Source: 66-474 sp050737995
GTDB taxonomy: Bacteria; Pseudomonadota; Gammaproteobacteria; Xanthomonadales; Rhodanobacteraceae
Length of the DNA: 12,244 nt
Assembly: GCA_050737995.1 (NCBI GenBank)
Contig: JBOHYR010000086.1
Span: 1-12,244 of the forward strand
Direction: 5' to 3'
In this document: positions 6,295-12,244 of the stretch, piece by piece
How positions within the stretch are numbered: position 1 is the first letter of the stretch
Layout: each line of letters begins with the position of its first letter
Translations under genes and position numbers: made by a program
The notes under the pieces: generated by a model
Seen by the model: only the letters and a program-made list of their open reading frames with translations
What the model was told of the DNA's origin: nothing
Database searches by the model: none

Positions 6295-7041
6295 ATGAAG
6301 ATATTGGTCGGTTACAAGCGTGTCGTCGATTACAACGTGCGCGTACAAGTCAAACCTGATGGCACGGGCGTGGTCACCGATGGCGTGAAACTGTCGCCCA
6401 ACCCGTTCGACGACATCGCGCTGGAGGAAGCGCTGCGCCTGCGCGAGAAAGGTGTCGCCGAGGAAGTCGTGATCGCCACGATCGCGCCTGCAGATGCGCA
6501 AGCTCACCTGCGCAACGGCTTGGCGATGGGTGCCAATCGCGCCATCCACGTGGTCACAGCCGATCCGGTGCAGCCACTGGCGGCCGCACGCACATTCCTG
6601 AAGCTGATCGAAAAGGAACAGCCCGGCCTCGTGATCCTCGGCAAACAGGCAATCGACGACGACTGCAACCAGACCGGTCAGATGCTGGCGGCGTTGTGGG
6701 ACCGGCCGCAGGCGACCTTCGCGTCCAGGCTCGAAATCATGGGCGACAAGGCTACCGTCACTCGCGAAGTGGACGCCGGCCTCGAAACCATCGAGATCGA
6801 TTTGCCCGCGGTGGTGACCACGGATTTGCGCCTGAACGAACCACGCTTCATCAAACTGCCGGACATCATGAAGGCCAAGTCCAAGCCGATCGAGACCATC
6901 GAACTCGCCACGCTCGGCATCGAGCACGGCGGCGAGATCAAGACCACGCAGTACGCTTCGCCACCCAAGCGTTCGCGCGGGGTCATGGTGAAGGATGTTG
7001 CGGAACTGGTCGGGATGCTGAAGCAAAAAGGGTTGCTGTAA
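6295..7041 (+). CDS. etfB: Electron transfer flavoprotein beta subunit
   Basis: A 248-residue protein, the normal length. It opens with MKILVGYKRVVDYN and has NPFDDIALEEALRLRE, typical of ETF-beta. The AMP-binding segment is KQAIDDDCNQTGQM, with Asp 121-123 and Gln 126. The partner-recognition loop is RFIKLPDIMKAK (184-195), whose Leu 188 corresponds to the leucine anchor that docks into acyl-CoA dehydrogenases. With EtfA it forms the soluble FAD/AMP heterodimer that carries electrons from dehydrogenases of fatty-acid and amino-acid breakdown to ETF-QO. The ATG at 6295 is chosen because GGGAG at 6285-6289 is correctly placed and homologues begin at MKILV; an in-frame GTG at 6256 lies inside the leader hairpin. 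It probably has its own promoter at 6237-6242. It is separated from etfA by an unusually long 218-base gap filled by a REP-like element. Confidence 0.97.
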   Translation: MKILVGYKRVVDYNVRVQVKPDGTGVVTDGVKLSPNPFDDIALEEALRLREKGVAEEVVIATIAPADAQAHLRNGLAMGANRAIHVVTADPVQPLAAARTFLKLIEKEQPGLVILGKQAIDDDCNQTGQMLAALWDRPQATFASRLEIMGDKATVTREVDAGLETIEIDLPAVVTTDLRLNEPRFIKLPDIMKAKSKPIETIELATLGIEHGGEIKTTQYASPPKRSRGVMVKDVAELVGMLKQKGLL

Positions 7042-7082
7042 GCCTCGGGCGGCAAGATGAACAATCCGGGCCACCGTGTTCT

Positions 7083-7213
7083 CGTCATTCCGGGGCCATC
7101 AACGGCCTCACCGGTGATGGAACCCGGAACCCCTCCAGGCATCTCGGGGCGGATCGGCAACCAAGTACAAGGTGGATTCCGGGTTCTGTGCTGCGCGCAG
7201 CCCCGGAATGACG
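7083..7213. repeat. Inverted pair of REP-like hairpins (BIME-like element) between etfB and etfA
   Basis: The outer arms CGTCATTCCGGGGC (7083-7096) and GCCCCGGAATGACG (7200-7213) are a perfect 14-base inverted repeat. Inner arms GAACCCGGAA (7120-7129) and TTCCGGGTTC (7177-7186) are a perfect 10-base one. Each half also folds on its own: TTCCGGG near 7089 with CCCGGAA at 7123-7129, and ATTCCGGG (7176-7183) with CCCGGAAT near 7202-7209. This is the layout of two head-to-head REP units. Repeats with this TCATTCCGGGG / CCCCGGAATGA style are familiar in Xanthomonadales intergenic DNA. A message covering both genes would carry a large secondary structure here. Confidence 0.8.
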
Positions 7214-7259
7214 AAGCGGAAACACGTGACCGTAATCTGCAAAACGGAACAAACAAACC

Positions 7260-8204
7260 ATGAACAAAACCCTGATTGTCGCCGAACATCTGAACGGCCA
7301 ACTCAATACAGCGACCGCGCGATGCGTCAGCTGCGCGCGCGAAATCAAGCCCGACGCCATCGACGTGCTTGTGCTGGCCGACACCCCCGATGCGATCGCG
7401 ACGCAAGCCGCAAAGCTGGACGGCATCACGAAGGTGCTGACCGTCGCACGTGCCGAGAACGCACATGCACTGGCCGCCCTGCTGGCCCCACAGATTGCTG
7501 CGGCCGCGAAGAACGGTTACTCGCACCTGCTGCTGCCTTCGACCACGTTTGGCAAGGACGTCGCGCCGCGCGTGGCGGCACTGCTAGGCGTCGGTCAGGT
7601 CAGCGACATCATGAGCGTGACGAACGGACACACCTTCACGCGCCCGATCTACGCCGGCAACGCGATTGTCACTGTGGATGCGCCGACTGACACCATCGTC
7701 GTCGGCACCGTGCGCACTGCGTCATGGCCGGCGGTGGGAGAATCTGAGAACTCCGCGTCGGTCGAGGCGCTGCAACTCAGTGCGGCACTGCCCTCGCACA
7801 CCCGCTTCGTCGAACTGAAGCAAGCTTCCAGCGATCGGCCGGACTTGCAGGGCGCGGCCAAGGTCGTGTCGGGTGGTCGCGGGCTCGGTTCGAAGGAAAA
7901 CTTCAAAATCATCTACAAGCTGGCCGACAAACTGCACGCAGCCGCCGGCGCATCACGCGCCGCGGTCGACGCCGGCTACTGCCCCAACGACATGCAGGTC
8001 GGCCAGACCGGCAAGATCATCGCGCCCGAGCTCTACATCGCAATCGGCATTTCCGGCGCCATCCAGCACCTCACCGGCATCAAGGACGCCGGCACAATCG
8101 TCGCGATCAACAAGGACGCCGACGCACCCATCTTCGAGGTCGCCGACATCGGCCTCGTCGGCGACCTCTTCAAGATCGTGCCGGAACTGGAAGCCACTGT
8201 GTGA
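7260..8204 (+). CDS. etfA: Electron transfer flavoprotein alpha subunit
   Basis: A 314-residue protein of normal length. Domain I begins MNKTLIVAEHLNG; the C-terminal FAD domain is strongly conserved: VVSGGRGLGSKENF (202-215, Arg 207 corresponding to the arginine over the FAD isoalloxazine), AAVDAGYCPNDMQVGQTGKI (235-254), ELYIAIGISGAIQHLTGIK and TIVAINKDADAPIFEVADIG. It binds FAD and, with EtfB, forms the electron carrier reoxidised by ETF-QO. The ATG at 7260 is the only start fitting homologues; the ribosome-binding site is weak (CGGAA, about 10 bases upstream), so translation may be inefficient or rely on RNA structure. The 218-base separation from etfB is longer than usual for this pair. 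The gene ends 106 bases before aacS. Confidence 0.97.
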   Translation: MNKTLIVAEHLNGQLNTATARCVSCAREIKPDAIDVLVLADTPDAIATQAAKLDGITKVLTVARAENAHALAALLAPQIAAAAKNGYSHLLLPSTTFGKDVAPRVAALLGVGQVSDIMSVTNGHTFTRPIYAGNAIVTVDAPTDTIVVGTVRTASWPAVGESENSASVEALQLSAALPSHTRFVELKQASSDRPDLQGAAKVVSGGRGLGSKENFKIIYKLADKLHAAAGASRAAVDAGYCPNDMQVGQTGKIIAPELYIAIGISGAIQHLTGIKDAGTIVAINKDADAPIFEVADIGLVGDLFKIVPELEATV

Positions 8205-8277
8205 TACCGTCACCGCTACGCGCCTCAAAGCGTGTCCGATACCCGCCAAGCAAAGCCACCTGTACCGGTCGATCCGC

Positions 8278-8283
8278 TACAAT
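8278..8283 (+). promoter_or_regulatory. Putative -10 element for acetoacetyl-CoA synthetase
   Basis: TACAAT (in CTACAATTTC) matches 5 of 6 consensus positions and lies 27 bases before the ATG at 8311, in the 106-base gap after etfA. The -35 region is poor. It suggests aacS can be transcribed separately from etfBA. Confidence 0.45.
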
Positions 8284-8310
8284 TTCGCCGTTCCACAAGC
8301 CGGACCATAC

Positions 8311-10272
<1,962 letters not shown>

Positions 10273-10315
10273 TTCGACCATGTTGGATTTTGCTAACGGG
10301 TGACGGGATGGCAAC

Positions 10316-11728
10316 ATGTTCGTACCGGTAATCCTCAGTGGCGGCAGCGGGACGCGCTTGTGGCCGTTGTCGCGCAAAAATCTGCCGAAGCAATTCCTGG
10401 CGCTGACCGGCAGCGCTACCCTGTTCCAGCAAACCGTAACGCGTACTCGCGCACTGCAAGGCGTGACCGCGCCGATCGTGGTGTGCAGCGAGGAGCATCG
10501 CTTCCTGGTCGCGGAACAACTGCGTGAGCTGCATGTCGAGGGCGCTTCGATCCTGCTGGAACCGATGCCGCGCAATACCGCGCCGGCGATAGCGCTGGCG
10601 GCATGGCACGCGCTCGGACAGAACGCGGACGCGAGGCTCCTGGTTCTGCCGGCCGACCACCTGATCGGCGACCCCGCCAGCTTCGGTGATGCGGTATACA
10701 AGGCGATGCCACTCGCCGAGCAGGACTGGCTGGTGACATTCGGCATTCGTCCGGAGGCGCCAGAAACCGGTTTCGGCTATGTCAAGCGTGCCGAAGCGCT
10801 GGACAAGGGCGGATTCCGCGTCGAACGCTTCGTCGAGAAGCCCGACGCGGCAACGGCGAAACGCTACGTCGAAGCCGGTGACTACGAATGGAACTCGGGA
10901 ATGTTCCTGTTCAAGGCGTCACGTTATCTGGAAGAACTCCAGCAACACGCGCCGGAGATGCACGCGGCGACCAAGGCCGCACACGAACACGCCAAAGCCG
11001 ACCTCGACTTTGTGCGCGCCGACAAGGACGCATTCGAAGCGTCTCCCGACAACTCAATCGACTACGCGGTAATGGAGAAAACCACGCGCGCGGCAGTGGT
11101 GCCCGTCAGCTGCGCGTGGAGCGACATCGGATCGTGGGATGCACTCTGGGCCGCGTCCGACCGCGATGGCGACGGCAATCGTCTAGAAGGTGACGTGATA
11201 GCCATCGACAGCCATGACTGTTTTGTCCGCAGCGCTCCGCGGCGCCTGGTTGCGACGCTGGGCCTCAATGATGTCGTAATCGTCGACACGCCCGACGCAG
11301 TGATGGTCGCGCCGCGCTCGCGCGTGCAGGATGTGAAGCTGCTGGTCGACAAGATCAAATTGGCAGGCCGCCAGGAACACACGTTCCACCGCAAGGTCTA
11401 CCGACCCTGGGGCAGCTACGATTCCATCGACATGGGCGAACGTTTCCAGGTCAAGCGAATCATGGTCAAACCCGGTGCCGCGCTCAGTTTGCAGAAGCAC
11501 CACCACCGTGCCGAGCATTGGGTCGTGGTATCAGGTACTGCCGAGGTCACACGCGACGATGAAGTGTTTCTGCTGACCGAGAACCAGAGCACTTACCTTC
11601 CGCTTGGAAGCGTGCATCGCCTGCGCAACACGGGCAAGATGCCACTGGAGTTGATCGAAGTCCAGTCCGGCAGCTACCTTGGCGAGGACGACATCGTGCG
11701 GTTGGAGGATGTGTACGGACGGGCGTGA
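10316..11728 (+). CDS. xanB: Bifunctional mannose-1-phosphate guanylyltransferase / mannose-6-phosphate isomerase
   Basis: A 470-residue type II PMI-GMP of the XanB/AlgA/ManC family. It converts fructose-6-phosphate to mannose-6-phosphate, and mannose-1-phosphate plus GTP to GDP-mannose, the donor for exopolysaccharide and LPS. The N-terminal nucleotidyltransferase has SGGSGTRLWPLSRKNLPKQF (8-27, Arg 20 in the active loop), PADHLI and FVEKP (172-176, catalytic Lys 175). The C-terminal cupin isomerase has YRPWGSYDSID and LQKHHHRAEHWVVVSGTAEV (392-411), with the metal-binding His/Glu cluster at 395-400. Both activities should be intact. The ATG at 10316 follows a GGGATGG stretch usable as a ribosome-binding site. 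It starts 43 bases after aacS. The separate enzyme phosphomannomutase (XanA) is needed to link the two steps and is not in this window. The symbol xanB follows Xanthomonas usage; algA/manC are equivalent. Confidence 0.95.
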   Translation: MFVPVILSGGSGTRLWPLSRKNLPKQFLALTGSATLFQQTVTRTRALQGVTAPIVVCSEEHRFLVAEQLRELHVEGASILLEPMPRNTAPAIALAAWHALGQNADARLLVLPADHLIGDPASFGDAVYKAMPLAEQDWLVTFGIRPEAPETGFGYVKRAEALDKGGFRVERFVEKPDAATAKRYVEAGDYEWNSGMFLFKASRYLEELQQHAPEMHAATKAAHEHAKADLDFVRADKDAFEASPDNSIDYAVMEKTTRAAVVPVSCAWSDIGSWDALWAASDRDGDGNRLEGDVIAIDSHDCFVRSAPRRLVATLGLNDVVIVDTPDAVMVAPRSRVQDVKLLVDKIKLAGRQEHTFHRKVYRPWGSYDSIDMGERFQVKRIMVKPGAALSLQKHHHRAEHWVVVSGTAEVTRDDEVFLLTENQSTYLPLGSVHRLRNTGKMPLELIEVQSGSYLGEDDIVRLEDVYGRA

Positions 11729-11736
11729 CCACGCAA

Positions 11737-11771
11737 GCGGCCGCAATCGGGCCGCATGCCCCTGAGGGCAT
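11737..11771 (+). terminator. Tandem hairpins after xanB, possible terminator without a T-run
   Basis: GCGGCC (11737-11742) pairs with GGCCGC (11750-11755) over a 7-base loop, followed at once by ATGCCC (11756-11761) and GGGCAT (11766-11771) around the tetraloop CTGA. They begin 8 bases after the xanB stop. No T-rich tail follows, so intrinsic termination is doubtful; RNA 3'-end protection is an alternative. Confidence 0.4.
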
Positions 11772-11833
11772 AAAGAACAACCTGATCAGTTTCGTTTCCA
11801 ACCAGCGGTTCGCCACGCGGCGCATGGTTTGCC

Positions 11834-11878
11834 CATCATTCTGGGGCCATCGCCAGCATTATCGGCGTTGGAACCCGG
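11834..11878. repeat. Degenerate copy of the left half of the etfB-etfA REP-like element
   Basis: Aligned without gaps to 7083-7127, 35 of 45 bases agree by hand count. The best-kept parts are CATTC, GGGGCCATC and the end TGGAACCCGG. The TTCTGGGG/AACCCGG arms can still pair imperfectly. The mate in opposite orientation is absent, so this looks like a solitary, decayed unit. Confidence 0.6.
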
Positions 11879-12147
11879 TTGGACCAATGTCTCTCATGCC
11901 ACGGATTCCGCAAGCCCTGGCTTTTTTCTCCAACCTCCGGCACGGGTTTGGGAAGTTGATCGGGAAGCGCCACCGCTGTCAGTCGTTCGGTTGCGAGCGG
12001 CAGCTTGCTGCACGCTGCGAGCCGGCGACGCGACCAAGGCGACGTTCGACCGAACAGCACTTTCTGACGCATCCGACCCATACAGTTTGCCACCCGCCAT
12101 CGACAACTGGAGGAGACCGGCCCAACGACGGAAGCGAGCACCGATGC

Positions 12148-12153
12148 GATAAT
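12148..12153 (+). promoter_or_regulatory. Possible outward -10 element near the right edge
   Basis: GATAAT, in GCGATAATC, matches 5 of 6 consensus positions. No -35 element is clear. If real, it would drive a plus-strand gene that starts beyond this window. Confidence 0.25.
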
Positions 12154-12244
12154 CTTCAACCCCAGACTCTGAACTTGTCGGTGGCCTCAGGACAGTTCTG
12201 CGACACTGGACATGGGGCGCCTCGAGTCGCTTTCGCCGTGACCA

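Larger units (their letters stand above)
11772..12244. other. Intergenic region without a supported gene
   Basis: Together with the hairpins before it, 516 bases after xanB contain no reading frame I would call a gene. Open frames of about 70-117 codons exist on both strands, but they overlap each other, begin with rare start codons or run off the edge, and encode low-complexity Arg/Ser/Pro-rich peptides without recognisable motifs. Visible contents are a decayed REP-like unit (11834-11878), a short stem AAGC-CCTG-GCTT followed by six Ts (11912-11927) that could be a weak plus-strand terminator, an inverted repeat GTTCGGT/ACCGAAC (11985-11991 and 12049-12055), and a possible promoter box near 12148. 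It may be a decayed gene or a junction of variable DNA. Confidence 0.5.

Noticed and set aside
7873..8310. Upstream in-frame extension of aacS into etfA
   Set aside because: The extra residues are Ser/Pro/Arg-rich, overlap the conserved FAD domain of etfA in another frame, and homologues begin near the ATG at 8311.
11829..12152. Plus-strand open frame of 107 codons after xanB
   Set aside because: It starts with TTG, runs through the decayed REP-like repeat, lacks a ribosome-binding site and has no recognisable motif.
11836..12244. Minus-strand open frames near the right edge, including one open to the window end
   Set aside because: Overlapping frames, rare start codon, Ser/Arg/Gly-rich composition without motifs; an incoming gene end cannot be excluded but is not supported.

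Overview
The window reads as a chromosomal segment of a high-GC gammaproteobacterium, most likely in the Xanthomonadales (Rhodanobacter/Dyella/Xanthomonas relatives). The reasons are the protein sequences of ETF, ETF-QO and the XanB/AlgA-type enzyme, the REP-like 'TCATTCCGGGG ... CCCCGGAATGA' intergenic repeats, and the proximity of etfBA to a xanB-type gene. In Xanthomonas, etfA and xanB lie at or near the edge of the LPS/O-antigen locus. The taxon call is an inference from sequence style; no 16S gene or other marker is present.

Layout, left to right. An amidase-signature enzyme runs off the left edge on the minus strand (1-581). A divergent gap with a plausible promoter leads into the ETF-ubiquinone oxidoreductase gene (702-2354). 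Four genes follow on the same strand: a small membrane methyltransferase of the ICMT/PEMT superfamily (2369-2932), an ATP-grasp ligase (2935-3834), a second and different ATP-grasp protein (3960-4994) and an MFS transporter (4991-6220). Next come etfB (6295-7041) and etfA (7260-8204), separated by an inverted pair of REP-like hairpins. Acetoacetyl-CoA synthetase (8311-10272) and the bifunctional mannose-1-phosphate guanylyltransferase/mannose-6-phosphate isomerase (10316-11728) follow. The last 516 bases hold no gene I can support, only hairpins, a decayed copy of the REP-like repeat and perhaps an outward promoter.

How the genes work together. EtfA/EtfB collect electrons from acyl-CoA dehydrogenases, and ETF-QO passes them to ubiquinone. 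Acetoacetyl-CoA synthetase returns acetoacetate to acetoacetyl-CoA, so this part serves fatty-acid, branched-chain amino acid and ketone-body metabolism. The last gene makes GDP-mannose for surface polysaccharide.

The least explained part is the four-gene block between ETF-QO and etfBA. Two ATP-grasp ligases, a membrane methyltransferase and an exporter-like MFS protein, mostly translationally coupled, look like a small undescribed pathway for making, modifying and exporting an amino-acid or peptide-like metabolite. That function is inference; no substrate can be read from the sequence.
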